Shown one piece after another: positions 9,315-17,654 of a DNA stretch of 64,000 bases. The position numbers were made by a program, and so were the translations under genes. The notes beneath the pieces are model-generated. The model did not search any database and was not told the origin of the DNA. It worked only from the letters and a program-made list of their open reading frames with translations. This stretch comes from Sphingomonas sp. Leaf208. GTDB lineage: Bacteria; Pseudomonadota; Alphaproteobacteria; Sphingomonadales; Sphingomonadaceae. Numbering within the stretch: position 1 is the first letter of the stretch; every line of letters starts with the position of its first letter. The stretch lies in contig NZ_LMKH01000023.1 in assembly GCF_001421415.1 (NCBI RefSeq), positions 320,725 through 384,724 on the forward strand, given 5' to 3'.

Positions 9315-9339
9315 TCGACCGGAGGCGGAGCGCGCTTAG

Positions 9340-10905
9340 ATGAATCTTGCCAAGGCGCTGGGATCGGTCGGCGGGCTGACGCTTGCCAGCCGTATCCTGG
9401 GGCTGGTGCGCGACTCGCTGTTCGCGCGGTTCGTCGGCGCCGGCTTCGCGTCGGACGCGTTCCTGATCGCGTTCCGCCTCCCGAACATGTTCCGCGCGCT
9501 CTTCGCGGAGGGCGCGTTCTCCGCTGCGTTCATTCCGATGTTCAATCGGAAGGTCGGCGACAAGGATGGCCGCGGGCTGCCCGACGGGATCGCGTTCGCC
9601 GAGGACGCGCTGTCGGTATTGCTGCCGACGCTGATCCTGATGACCGCGATCTTCGAACTCGCGGCGTGGCCGATGACGTGGCTGCTGACCTTCGGGTTCA
9701 ACGGCGCGAGTGCGGAGCGGTTCGACTATGTCGTCCACCTCTCGCGGATCACCCTGCCCTATCTGCTGCTTATCAGCCTCGTGTCGCTGCTCGGCGGCAT
9801 CCTCAATTCGCTGCACAAGTTCTGGATCAATGCCGCGGCACCGATCCTGCTGAACGCGACGCTGATTGCGGCGCTGCTGCTGTTTCACGAGCACCAGCCG
9901 CTGCTGACCGCGCGCAACCAGGCGATCGCGGTGACGGTGTCGGGGGCTCTGCAGCTTCTGTGGCTGATCTGGGCGTGTCGTGCGTCCGGGGTAAAGCTCC
10001 GTCTGAAGCGCCCGCAACTCAATCCCGACGTGAAGAAGCTCATGTCGTTGATCTGGCCTGCCGCGGCCGGCGCTGGCGCGGTGCAGATCAACCTTGTCGT
10101 CTCGACTGCGCTCGCTGCTGCGTTGCTACCGGCGGGGTCGGTTTCGTACATCTATTTTGCCGACCGCCTGAACCAGCTCCCGCTCGGACTGATCGGCATA
10201 GGTCTTGGCACCGTCCTGCTCCCGACGATCTCGCGCCAGCTCGGCCGCGGCGAGGATGCGGAGGCGATGGCGACGCAAAACCGTGGCATGGAACTGGCGC
10301 TGTTCCTTACGCTCCCGGCGACGGTCGCGCTGATCGTCTGCGGCGTGCCGATCGTCGGCGCATTGTTCCAGCACGGCAAGTTCGCGCTCGAGGACAGCGT
10401 ACTGACCGCGCAGGCCTTGGCCGCGTTCTCGATCGGGCTGCCGTCGTACATTCTCGTGAAGGTGCTGACGCCGGGCTATTACGCGCGGTCCGACACGCGC
10501 ACGCCGGTCCGCTATGCGACGATGTCTATGGTCGTGAACCTCGTGCTCAACCTCGCCTTCATCAAGCCGCTCGGCCACATGGGCCCGCCGCTCGCCACCG
10601 CGATCGCCAGCACGGTCAACGTCGCGATGCTGTATCGGACGCTGGTGCGGCGCGGGCACTTTACGCCCGACGCGCGGCTGCGGCGGCGGACGTGGCGGCT
10701 GCTCGTCGCGGCGCTCATCATGGGCGTCGTGATGTATTTCCTGAATAGCCTGTTCCAGCCGTTCGTGACGGGCACCAGCGTCGAGCGCTGGGGGGCGATG
10801 CTCGTGCTGGTCGCGACCGGCGGCGTCGTCTATGCGATCGCGACATTGCTCACCGGCGCGTTCCGGCTGGGCGACATCTCCACGCTTTTGCGTCGTTCCA
10901 AGTAA
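9340..10905 (+). CDS. murJ: lipid II flippase MurJ (MviN)
   Basis: 521-residue MOP-superfamily inner-membrane protein with about 14 hydrophobic helices that moves lipid II across the membrane for peptidoglycan assembly. N-terminal GGLTLASRILGLVRD with the conserved Arg residues, RLPNMFRALFAEGAFSAAF and YFADRLNQLPLGLIGIGLG are family hallmarks. Length is normal. The region 9315-9339 before it has a GGAGGCGGAG purine stretch as ribosome site. It is followed after nine bases by trpS, so secB-murJ-trpS is likely one transcript. Confidence 0.97.
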   Translation: MNLAKALGSVGGLTLASRILGLVRDSLFARFVGAGFASDAFLIAFRLPNMFRALFAEGAFSAAFIPMFNRKVGDKDGRGLPDGIAFAEDALSVLLPTLILMTAIFELAAWPMTWLLTFGFNGASAERFDYVVHLSRITLPYLLLISLVSLLGGILNSLHKFWINAAAPILLNATLIAALLLFHEHQPLLTARNQAIAVTVSGALQLLWLIWACRASGVKLRLKRPQLNPDVKKLMSLIWPAAAGAGAVQINLVVSTALAAALLPAGSVSYIYFADRLNQLPLGLIGIGLGTVLLPTISRQLGRGEDAEAMATQNRGMELALFLTLPATVALIVCGVPIVGALFQHGKFALEDSVLTAQALAAFSIGLPSYILVKVLTPGYYARSDTRTPVRYATMSMVVNLVLNLAFIKPLGHMGPPLATAIASTVNVAMLYRTLVRRGHFTPDARLRRRTWRLLVAALIMGVVMYFLNSLFQPFVTGTSVERWGAMLVLVATGGVVYAIATLLTGAFRLGDISTLLRRSK

Positions 10906-10914
10906 GGTTTTTCC

Positions 10915-11922
10915 ATGCGCGTCGTCTCCGGCATCAAGCCCACCGGTAATCTCCATCTCGGCAATTACCTGGGGGCGGTGAAGCAGTGGGTGACGCTGCA
11001 GGACGACGTCGCGGCGCAGGGCGGCGAGTCGATGTTCTTCATCGCCGATCTGCACGCGCCGACCGAATGGATCGCGCCGGCGGAGTTGTCGGCGCACACG
11101 ATCGAGGTCGCAGCCACCATGATCGCCGCGGGTATCGATCCCGCGAAGTCGATCCTGTTCAACCAGGCGCGCGTGCCCGCGCATAGCGAGATGGCGTGGT
11201 TGCTCAACACCGTCGCGCGCGTTGGCTGGCTGAACCGGATGACGCAGTTCAAGGACAAGGCGGGCAAGAACCGCGAGGGCGCGAGCGTCGGGCTGTACGA
11301 TTACCCCGTGCTGATGGCGGCCGACGTGCTGCTTTACAACGCGACGCACGTGCCGGTGGGCGAGGACCAGAAGCAGCATCTCGAACTTGCGCGCGATATC
11401 GCGACGAAGTTCAACGGCGACTACGGCGTCGACCTGTTCACGCTGCCGTCCCCGCTGATCAGCAAGGCCGCACCGCGGATCATGAGCCTGCGCGATGCGT
11501 CGGCGAAGATGTCGAAGTCGAACCCGTCCGAGCAGTCGGTGGTCAAGCTGATCGACAGCGACGACACGATCGCGGACAAGTTCCGCAAGGCGAAGACCGA
11601 CCCGGACGTGTTGCCGGCGACGGTCGAGGAACTGGGCGACCGGGCCGAGGCGCGCAACCTGCTGACGATCTACGCGGCGTTGGCGGATAGCGACGTGGCG
11701 ACGGTGCTCGGCGAGTTCGGCGGGAAAGGCTTCGGCGCGTTCAAGCCTGCGCTGGCGGATCTGGCGGTGGCGAAGCTCGGGCCGATCCGTGATGAGATGG
11801 TGCGGCTGCTCGATGACCGCAGCGCGGTGACGGCGGTGTTGCAGGCGGGCGCGGAGAAAGCGCGCGCGCTGGCAGCACCGGTGTTGAAGCAGACGCAAGA
11901 CGCGATGGGGTTGCAGGTCTAA
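10915..11922 (+). CDS. trpS: tryptophan--tRNA ligase
   Basis: 335-residue class I aminoacyl-tRNA synthetase. The HIGH-like motif is GNLHLGNYLG near residue 15, after SGIKPTG. The tRNA/Trp-binding stretch DLHAPTEW and the KMSKS loop (AKMSKSNPSEQ, about residue 200) are intact. Length matches bacterial TrpRS. It lies directly downstream of murJ and ends eight bases before a perfect inverted repeat that may terminate transcription. Confidence 0.98.
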   Translation: MRVVSGIKPTGNLHLGNYLGAVKQWVTLQDDVAAQGGESMFFIADLHAPTEWIAPAELSAHTIEVAATMIAAGIDPAKSILFNQARVPAHSEMAWLLNTVARVGWLNRMTQFKDKAGKNREGASVGLYDYPVLMAADVLLYNATHVPVGEDQKQHLELARDIATKFNGDYGVDLFTLPSPLISKAAPRIMSLRDASAKMSKSNPSEQSVVKLIDSDDTIADKFRKAKTDPDVLPATVEELGDRAEARNLLTIYAALADSDVATVLGEFGGKGFGAFKPALADLAVAKLGPIRDEMVRLLDDRSAVTAVLQAGAEKARALAAPVLKQTQDAMGLQV

Positions 11923-11930
11923 CCCCCATT

Positions 11931-12014
11931 CCGTCATCCTGACGAAAGTCAGGATCCAGAGCCATAAAGGGAAGCGTCCGTAACTCTGGATCCTGACTTT
12001 CGTCAGGATGACGG
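11931..12014. repeat. perfect 31-bp inverted repeat, possible bidirectional terminator
   Basis: Left arm 11931-11961 (CCGTCATCCTGACGAAAGTC...) and right arm 11984-12014 are exact reverse complements, with a 22-base loop. A run of six T at 12019-12024 follows the right arm, so on the + strand it has the form of a rho-independent terminator for trpS. It lies between the convergent trpS and dnaA genes. The outer CGTCATCC/GGATGACG motif links it to the repeats at 5878 and 32205. Confidence 0.9.
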
Positions 12015-12070
12015 GGGATTTTTTGGTGTGCCGGGTCACGCGGCTACAGGCGCGATATCGCGCACACTAG

Positions 12071-12129
12071 CGTGTTCCCCCGCGAAGACGGGGGTCCAGT
12101 CCGGGCTCCCGCCTTCGCGGGGGAACACG
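12071..12129. repeat. 17-bp inverted repeat (REP-like, GTTCCCCCGCG type)
   Basis: Arms CGTGTTCCCCCGCGAAG (12071-12087) and CTTCGCGGGGGAACACG (12113-12129) are perfectly complementary, with a G/C-rich loop that extends the pairing imperfectly. The motif resembles the arms of the element at 61058-61135. It lies 10 bases beyond the dnaA stop. Confidence 0.85.
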
Positions 12130-12139
12130 GAGGGAAAGC

Positions 12140-13654
12140 CTAGCCTTCCAACTCTCGCATCAGCACGCGGACCGCAGCGTCGATATCGCGGTCCGAGTCG
12201 CGCAGTTCCTCGATCTTCCGCACCGCATGGATCACCGTCGAGTGATCGCGGCCACCGAACTTGCGCCCGATTTCCGGCAGCGACCGCGTCGTCAGCCGCT
12301 TCGCCAGATACATCGCGATCTGCCGCGGGCGTGCCACCGCCCGAGCCCGTCGCGCAGAAATCAGGTCGAGCGGCTTCAGTTCGAAATGTGCCGACACGAG
12401 CTTCTGGATCTCGTCGATCGTCACGCGCTTCTGCGCGCCGCGGAGCACCTCGCCAAGCGTCGCGACCGCGAAGTCAAGATCGATCGTGTCGCCGGTCAGC
12501 TGCGCATACGCCACCACCCGGTTCAGCGCGCCTTCGAGCTCGCGGATGTTCGCATGGATGCGGCTCGCGAGCAGGTCGAGCACGTCGGTCGGCACGCGCA
12601 TATCGGGCAGGTCGACCAGCTTGCGGTCGAGGATCGTCCGGCGCAGCAGCAGGTCGGGCGCCTTGATGTCTGCGACCAGGCCGACCGACATCCGGCTGAC
12701 GATCCGCGCCTCGACGCCTTCCAGCGCCTGCGGGCAGCGATCGGCGGAGATCACCAGCCGCTTGCCCGCCGCCATGATCTCGTTGACCGTGTGGAAGAAT
12801 TCTTCCTGCGTCGCGTCCTTGCCGGCGATGAACTGGAGGTCGTCGATCAGCAGCAGGTCGGCACCGCGCAGCCGCTGCTTGAAGGCATGCGTATCGCGCG
12901 CGCGCATCGACGCGACGAAATCGTACATGAACCGCTCGGCGGACATGCACAGCACGATCGCGTTCGGGTTATGCTCGAGGAACGCGTGACCGATCGCGTG
13001 CATGAGGTGGGTCTTGCCCTGCCCCGTGCCGCTGTGGAGGAACAACGGGCTGAACCGGACCGGGCCGGGCTCGGCGAGCACCTTGGCCGCATTGAACGCC
13101 ACCTTGTTGGACGGATCGACGACGAATCGCGCGAAGGTGTAGCGCGGGTCGAGCGGCGGACGTTCAGCGGGCACGCCGACCGGCACGGAGGCCACCACGG
13201 GCGCTGGCGCAGGCTTCAGCGACGGATCGACGCCGAACTTCATGGACGCCTGCACCGGCTCGACGACCGGCTTAGGAGCGGGCATGGCCTCAACCGGCTG
13301 CGGATCGGCAACAGGCTTCGGCGAGACAGCGTCAGCCACTGGCTCGATTGCCAGCACAACGGGTGCGCGCCCCGGCGCCCGGGTCTCGATCTGGACGGTG
13401 CGGACATTGGGCAGGATCTGCTTGAATTCGAGCACCAACCGGTCGGCGTAATGATTGCGCACCCAGTTGGTCATGAACGCCGATGGCAGTGCGAGACGGA
13501 TCGTGTCGCGGTCCTCGCCGGGGATCAGCTCGATCGGCTTTAGCCACTGTTCGAACAACCTCGCGCCGGCCGACTCGCGCAAGGACGCACGAACGCGGGC
13601 CCAGGCCTTCTCGGCCTCGCTCGCATGCGTCACTGATCCTTGCCACTTCGTCAC
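12140..13654 (-). CDS. dnaA: chromosomal replication initiator protein DnaA
   Basis: AAA+ initiator of about 504 residues that binds DnaA boxes and melts the origin. Domain I (AWARVRASLRESAGARLFEQW...) is followed by a long Pro/Val/Ala linker. The AAA+ core has Walker A GTGQGKTH and Walker B LLLIDDLQF. The C-terminal DNA-binding domain contains the signature GRDHSTVIHAVRKIEEL. The start is uncertain: GTG 13654 has GGAG ten bases upstream; GTG 13660 and GTG 13633 are alternatives, and the frame stays open to 13795. The gene is convergent with trpS and downstream of rpsT, from which it is separated by a strong terminator, so it has its own promoter. Confidence 0.96.
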   Translation of the reverse strand: MTKWQGSVTHASEAEKAWARVRASLRESAGARLFEQWLKPIELIPGEDRDTIRLALPSAFMTNWVRNHYADRLVLEFKQILPNVRTVQIETRAPGRAPVVLAIEPVADAVSPKPVADPQPVEAMPAPKPVVEPVQASMKFGVDPSLKPAPAPVVASVPVGVPAERPPLDPRYTFARFVVDPSNKVAFNAAKVLAEPGPVRFSPLFLHSGTGQGKTHLMHAIGHAFLEHNPNAIVLCMSAERFMYDFVASMRARDTHAFKQRLRGADLLLIDDLQFIAGKDATQEEFFHTVNEIMAAGKRLVISADRCPQALEGVEARIVSRMSVGLVADIKAPDLLLRRTILDRKLVDLPDMRVPTDVLDLLASRIHANIRELEGALNRVVAYAQLTGDTIDLDFAVATLGEVLRGAQKRVTIDEIQKLVSAHFELKPLDLISARRARAVARPRQIAMYLAKRLTTRSLPEIGRKFGGRDHSTVIHAVRKIEELRDSDRDIDAAVRVLMRELEG

Positions 13655-14048
13655 GCGCACACTTCTCCGACCCCGCGAGATTGCTCGCGCGGGTGACATA
13701 GCTCCGACAGAAAATGATCCCCGCGACGCCGTGAAACGGTCGTCCGGCATCTTCGCCCTATTCCCCCGGCCCCGATGGTCTCTTCGGTGATTCACGTCCG
13801 TGATCCACCAGCGCCGTGCAATCAGTTATGAAGCGATCGGCGAGTCTAGCAAGGCCCCGACACGTCACATTTTCGAAATAAAGCGGGTTGACTTGACCAA
13901 GCCCCGGAAATGCGTCGGAATTTTTATAAGTTGCTGTGTTAAGGCAATTTTTGTGAATGTTGCACTTTCGTGACTTGATCCTAGTGCGCTCGAATCGCGG
14001 GGAATCCGTCGGTTCCGCTGCTCCGCGATCGGTTCCCTTCGCAGACGC
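13655..14048 (-). promoter_or_regulatory. dnaA upstream region, AT-rich, with three GANTC sites
   Basis: 394 bases without a supported gene. The stretch about 13866-13985 is much richer in A+T than its surroundings (for example TTTTTATAAG and CAATTTTTGTG). GANTC sites, the target of the CcrM methylase in alphaproteobacteria, occur at 13789-13793, 13992-13996 and 14002-14006. An imperfect palindrome GGTGATTCACG...CGTGATCCACC covers about 13786-13809. No good match to the DnaA-box consensus TTATNCACA was found. It must contain the dnaA promoter. Confidence 0.5.
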
Positions 14049-14077
14049 AAAAAACCCGCCGGGAAGGTCCCGGCGGG
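14049..14077 (-). terminator. rho-independent terminator of rpsT
   Basis: On the minus strand a perfect 10-bp stem CCCGCCGGGA / TCCCGGCGGG with a 3-base loop is followed by six T. It starts about 40 bases after the rpsT stop and separates rpsT from dnaA transcription. Confidence 0.93.
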
Positions 14078-14115
14078 TGATCAGCTTCGCCAATGATCTG
14101 GCAATGATCGGTCGC

Positions 14116-14379
14116 TTAGGCGAGCCCGGTCACGGCCTTGGTCAGACGCGCGAACTTGCGGCTCGCAGTGTTCTTGTGCAGCACGCCCTTGGCGACGCCA
14201 CGCTGCAGCTCAGGCTGTGCGGCCGCGAGTGCGGTGGTCGCTGCGCCCTTGTCGCCCGATGCCAGTGCGGCCTCGACCTTCTTGATGAAGGTACGGATAC
14301 GGCCGACGCGGTTGCCGTTCACTTCCGCGCGACGGTCGTTGCGACGGATACGCTTTTTCGCCTGCGGCGTGTTCGCCAT
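14116..14379 (-). CDS. rpsT: 30S ribosomal protein S20
   Basis: 87-residue, Lys/Arg/Ala-rich helical protein of the small ribosomal subunit that binds 16S rRNA. N-terminal [17 protein letters not shown] and the C-terminal segment [16 protein letters not shown] are diagnostic. Normal length. It is followed by a clear terminator and preceded by mutM, 94 bases upstream; the mutM-rpsT-dnaA order is common in alphaproteobacteria. Confidence 0.98.
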   Translation of the reverse strand: MANTPQAKKRIRRNDRRAEVNGNRVGRIRTFIKKVEAALASGDKGAATTALAAAQPELQRGVAKGVLHKNTASRKFARLTKAVTGLA

Positions 14380-14473
14380 GAAGCCCTCTAGATGTTCGAA
14401 TGAATAAAAAGGGGCGCCGGATTGCTCCTACGCCCTCTCGAAGCCGCGGCCCTACCCACTTTGTTCTAGATCG

Positions 14474-15289
14474 TCAACCGCGTTGGCACTTCGGACACCA
14501 GAACGTCGAGCGCCCGCCTTCGGTGCGGCGCTTGACGGTAGCGCCGCATTCGCACGGCTCGCCCTCGCGCCCATAGACGCGCCATTGCTTGGAGAAATAG
14601 CCGAGTTCGCCGTCCGGCCGGACGTAATCACGCAGCGATGAGCCGCCCGCGAGGATCGCGGCCGTCAGCACCGTCCGAATCGCCTCGACGAGTCGCTCGA
14701 GTCGAAACAGCGAGATCCGCCCCGCCGCGCGTGACGGCGCGATCTTCGCCATGTGCAGCGCCTCGCACACATAGATGTTGCCGAGCCCCGCGACGATTCG
14801 CTGGTCGAGCAGCATCGCCTTGATCGACGCCCCCCGCCCTTCGAGCATCTCCAGGAGATACGCCGCGGTCAGGTCGGGGCCAAGCGGCTCCGGCCCCATG
14901 CTGAGGAACGGCGGGTAATTGGCGATGTCCTCGGTCGCCCACAGATCGAGAAAGCCGAATCGCCGGGGATCGTTGAGCGCCACCGTCCGCCCCGCCGCGG
15001 TGCCGATCAGCAGGTGATCATGCGCAAGCAATTCGCTTGGATCGACTCGCCAGCGCCCCGACATGCCGAGATGGAAGACGAGCGTATCGCCGCGATCGGT
15101 ATCGATCAGGCCGTATTTGGCGCGGCGGCCCAAGTGCGTCACGGTCGCGCCCGTCATCCGCTGGCTCAGGTCGACCGGGATCGCTTTGCGCAGGTCGGCA
15201 CGACGCGGCTCGACCGAGGTCAGGCGCTGGCCCTTCAGCACGGGCTCCAGCCCGCGCACGGTAGTTTCGACTTCTGGTAATTCTGGCAC
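14474..15289 (-). CDS. mutM: bifunctional DNA-formamidopyrimidine glycosylase / AP lyase
   Basis: 271-residue base-excision repair enzyme that removes 8-oxoguanine and FapyG. The N terminus MPELPEVETTVRGL supplies catalytic Pro2 and Glu3; a conserved Lys lies in the LVFHLGMSGRW region and the helix-two-turn-helix in the MLLDQRIVAGLGNIYVCE segment. The C-terminal zinc finger is visible, but its first cysteine pair is spaced C-x-C (PCECG) rather than the usual C-x2-C; the second pair is CPKC. It is divergent from ubiE with a 56-base spacer, so the two promoters overlap or abut. Confidence 0.97.
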   Translation of the reverse strand: MPELPEVETTVRGLEPVLKGQRLTSVEPRRADLRKAIPVDLSQRMTGATVTHLGRRAKYGLIDTDRGDTLVFHLGMSGRWRVDPSELLAHDHLLIGTAAGRTVALNDPRRFGFLDLWATEDIANYPPFLSMGPEPLGPDLTAAYLLEMLEGRGASIKAMLLDQRIVAGLGNIYVCEALHMAKIAPSRAAGRISLFRLERLVEAIRTVLTAAILAGGSSLRDYVRPDGELGYFSKQWRVYGREGEPCECGATVKRRTEGGRSTFWCPKCQRG

Positions 15290-15345
15290 GGTTTGCAGCT
15301 AGGTTGCGTTTGCTCGCGCCACAAGGCGCGGCTAGAGCGCAGGAT

Positions 15346-16110
15346 ATGAACGACTTGATCGCGCCCGCGCCCGTACTCACGCCCGATACCGTCTCCTTCG
15401 GCTACGAAGACATCCCCGCCACCGAGAAGACCGCCCGCGTCGGCGGCGTCTTCTCGAACGTCGCAGGCAAATACGACCTGATGAACGATGCGATGTCGGG
15501 TGGCATGCACCGGCTGTGGAAGGATCGCTTCGTCCGCCGCGTTAAACCGCGCGAAGGCGAGCAGATCCTCGACATGGCCGGCGGCACGGGCGACATCGCG
15601 TTCCGCATGGAGCCGTCGGGCGCGTCGATCACGGTCGCCGACATCAACCCGCAGATGCTCGAAGTCGGCATGCAGCGCGCGCACAAGCGCGGCATCGACG
15701 GCCTCGTCTGGACCGAAGCCAACGCGGAGACGCTGACCTTCCCGGACAAGTTCTTCGACGCCTACACGATCGCGTTCGGCATCCGGAACGTGACCGACAT
15801 CCCCAAGGCCCTGCGCGAAGCCCACCGCGTCCTGCGCCGCGGCGGGCGTTTCTACTGCCTCGAATTCTCGACCACCGTGTGGCCTGGATTCGCCGAGGTA
15901 TACGACGCCTATTCGCACAAGATGGTCCCGAAGCTCGGCCAACTGCTCGCACAGGATGCGGACAGCTACCGCTACCTGATCGAATCGATCCGCCGCTTTC
16001 CGGACATGCCCAAGTTCAAGGGCATGATCGCCGATGCCGGCTTCGTGCAGACCAAGGTCGAGCCGCTTCTGGGTGGGCTCGTCGCGATCCACAGCGGCTG
16101 GAAGATTTGA
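15346..16110 (+). CDS. ubiE: demethylmenaquinone / 2-polyprenyl-6-methoxybenzoquinol methyltransferase UbiE
   Basis: 254-residue SAM-dependent C-methyltransferase of ubiquinone synthesis. Motifs: GGVFSNVAGKYDLMNDAMS (UbiE signature 1, GKYDLMND), SAM motif LDMAGGTGDIAFR, and IAFGIRNVTDIPKALREA (signature 2). The frame is open back to 15304, but ATG 15346 gives the usual short N-terminal extension and lies at the expected distance from the divergent mutM start. ubiB follows after seven bases, as in most alphaproteobacteria. Confidence 0.97.
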   Translation: MNDLIAPAPVLTPDTVSFGYEDIPATEKTARVGGVFSNVAGKYDLMNDAMSGGMHRLWKDRFVRRVKPREGEQILDMAGGTGDIAFRMEPSGASITVADINPQMLEVGMQRAHKRGIDGLVWTEANAETLTFPDKFFDAYTIAFGIRNVTDIPKALREAHRVLRRGGRFYCLEFSTTVWPGFAEVYDAYSHKMVPKLGQLLAQDADSYRYLIESIRRFPDMPKFKGMIADAGFVQTKVEPLLGGLVAIHSGWKI

Positions 16111-16117
16111 TCCAACT

Positions 16118-17650
16118 GTGACGGCTTCAACCACGCACGTTTGGCGCCTCCTGAAATGGGGTCGCATTCTCGCACGCCACGGCGCGCTGCGCGGGATCGA
16201 GCGCGACCCGAACACGCCAGCCCCCGTTCGCCGTCTCGCACGGATCGCCCGATTCGGCGCGCGAGTGCCCGCGGTGCCGCGCTATGCGGATGCGTTCCAG
16301 GCTATAGGCCCCGCAGCGATCAAGCTCGGGCAGACGCTTGCGACGCGGCCGGATCTCGTCGGTGAGGATGCCGCGCATGACTTGCTGCGCCTTCAGGACC
16401 AGCTTTCCCCAGTCCCCTACGAGACGATCGAGGCGGCGATGCTCGCAAGCTTCGGCAAGCCGCTGGAGACGCTGTTCTCGCGCATAGAACCGATCCCGGT
16501 AGGCGCCGCGTCGATCGCGCAGGTCCACCGCGCCGTTACGACGGATGGCCGCCAGGTCGCGGTCAAGGTGCTCCGCCCCGGCGTCGAGGACGATTTCGCG
16601 CGCGCGATCGACACCTATAGCTGGGCCGCAGCGCAGCTCGAGGCGCTCAGCCCCGAGGCGATGCGCCTGCGTCCGCGCCTGACGATCGAGACGTTCAAGC
16701 GCTGGACGCTTCGCGAACTCAACTTCCGCCGCGAAGCCGCGTCCGCCTCGGAACTCGCGGAAGGCATGACCGCCGAGCCCGATTTCGTCATCCCCGCGAT
16801 CGACTGGGCGCGCTCGACAGCCAAGGTCATGACGATCGAGTGGATCGACGGCATCAAGCTGTCCGACCGCCCCGCGCTGGTCGCCGCCGGCTACGACCTC
16901 CCCGCGCTCGCACAGACATTGGTCCGCGCGTTCCTGCGCCAGGCGATCGCCGACGGCTTCTTCCACGCCGACATGCACCAGGGAAACCTGTTCGCGCTCC
17001 CCGGCAACCGCATCGCCGCGATCGACTTCGGCATCATGGGCCGGATCGACCGCCGCGCGCGCGTCTGGCTCGCGGAAATTCTCTACGGCCTGATTACCGG
17101 CAACTATAAGCGCGTCGCCGAGATCCATTTCGAGGCGGGCTACGTCCCTGCGCATCACGACGTCGCCGAGTTCGCCACCGCGTTGCGCGCAGTCGGCGAG
17201 CCGATGCGCGGTCTGCCGGTCAAGGACATGTCGATCGGCATGATGCTGGACAGCCTGTTCTCGATCACGCGCGATTTCGACATGGTGACGCAGCCGCATC
17301 TGCTGCTGCTCCAGAAGACGATGGTGATGGTCGAGGGCGTCGCGACCAGCCTCAACCCCGACATCAATTTGTGGGAAGCCGCCGAGCCGTTCGTCCGCGA
17401 CTGGATCCGCGGTGAGCTCGGACCAGAAGCGATGATCGCCGACCGCCTGATCGAGGATTTCCGCACTCTGACCCGGCTTCCCGAACTGGTCCGCCGGATC
17501 GAGGCGCATTACCCTGCCCCCGGGGGCTCACCGCCGACGATGCCACTGCGCGAGATCGAAGTGATCCGGATCGGTGGCGGTTGGCGGTACGGCCTGGTCG
17601 CGGCGCTCGCGGCCGCCGCCGGGGTCGTGACGACGCTGCTGTTTGGTTGA
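16118..17650 (+). CDS. ubiB: ubiquinone biosynthesis protein UbiB (ABC1/ADCK-type atypical kinase)
   Basis: 510 residues of the UbiB family of atypical kinase/ATPases required for the ubiquinone hydroxylation complex. The KxGQ-type motif appears as AAIKLGQTLATRPDLVG (about 65-80). An Ala-rich loop GAASIAQVHRA replaces the P-loop, as in the family, followed by VAVKVLRPG with the conserved Lys. The catalytic HADMHQGNLF and the metal-binding AIDFGIMGR motifs are intact. Two hydrophobic stretches near the C terminus (GLVAALAAAAGVVTTLLF) anchor it. Start GTG 16118 lies seven bases after ubiE; ATG starts upstream would sit inside ubiE. Confidence 0.95.
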   Translation: MTASTTHVWRLLKWGRILARHGALRGIERDPNTPAPVRRLARIARFGARVPAVPRYADAFQAIGPAAIKLGQTLATRPDLVGEDAAHDLLRLQDQLSPVPYETIEAAMLASFGKPLETLFSRIEPIPVGAASIAQVHRAVTTDGRQVAVKVLRPGVEDDFARAIDTYSWAAAQLEALSPEAMRLRPRLTIETFKRWTLRELNFRREAASASELAEGMTAEPDFVIPAIDWARSTAKVMTIEWIDGIKLSDRPALVAAGYDLPALAQTLVRAFLRQAIADGFFHADMHQGNLFALPGNRIAAIDFGIMGRIDRRARVWLAEILYGLITGNYKRVAEIHFEAGYVPAHHDVAEFATALRAVGEPMRGLPVKDMSIGMMLDSLFSITRDFDMVTQPHLLLLQKTMVMVEGVATSLNPDINLWEAAEPFVRDWIRGELGPEAMIADRLIEDFRTLTRLPELVRRIEAHYPAPGGSPPTMPLREIEVIRIGGGWRYGLVAALAAAAGVVTTLLFG

Positions 17651-17654
17651 GGGC

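Noticed and set aside
13655..14048. Possible chromosome origin beside dnaA
   Set aside because: AT-rich, but no clear DnaA-box matches to TTATNCACA; the nearest, TGTGAATGT on the + strand, misses two positions, so not called as an origin.
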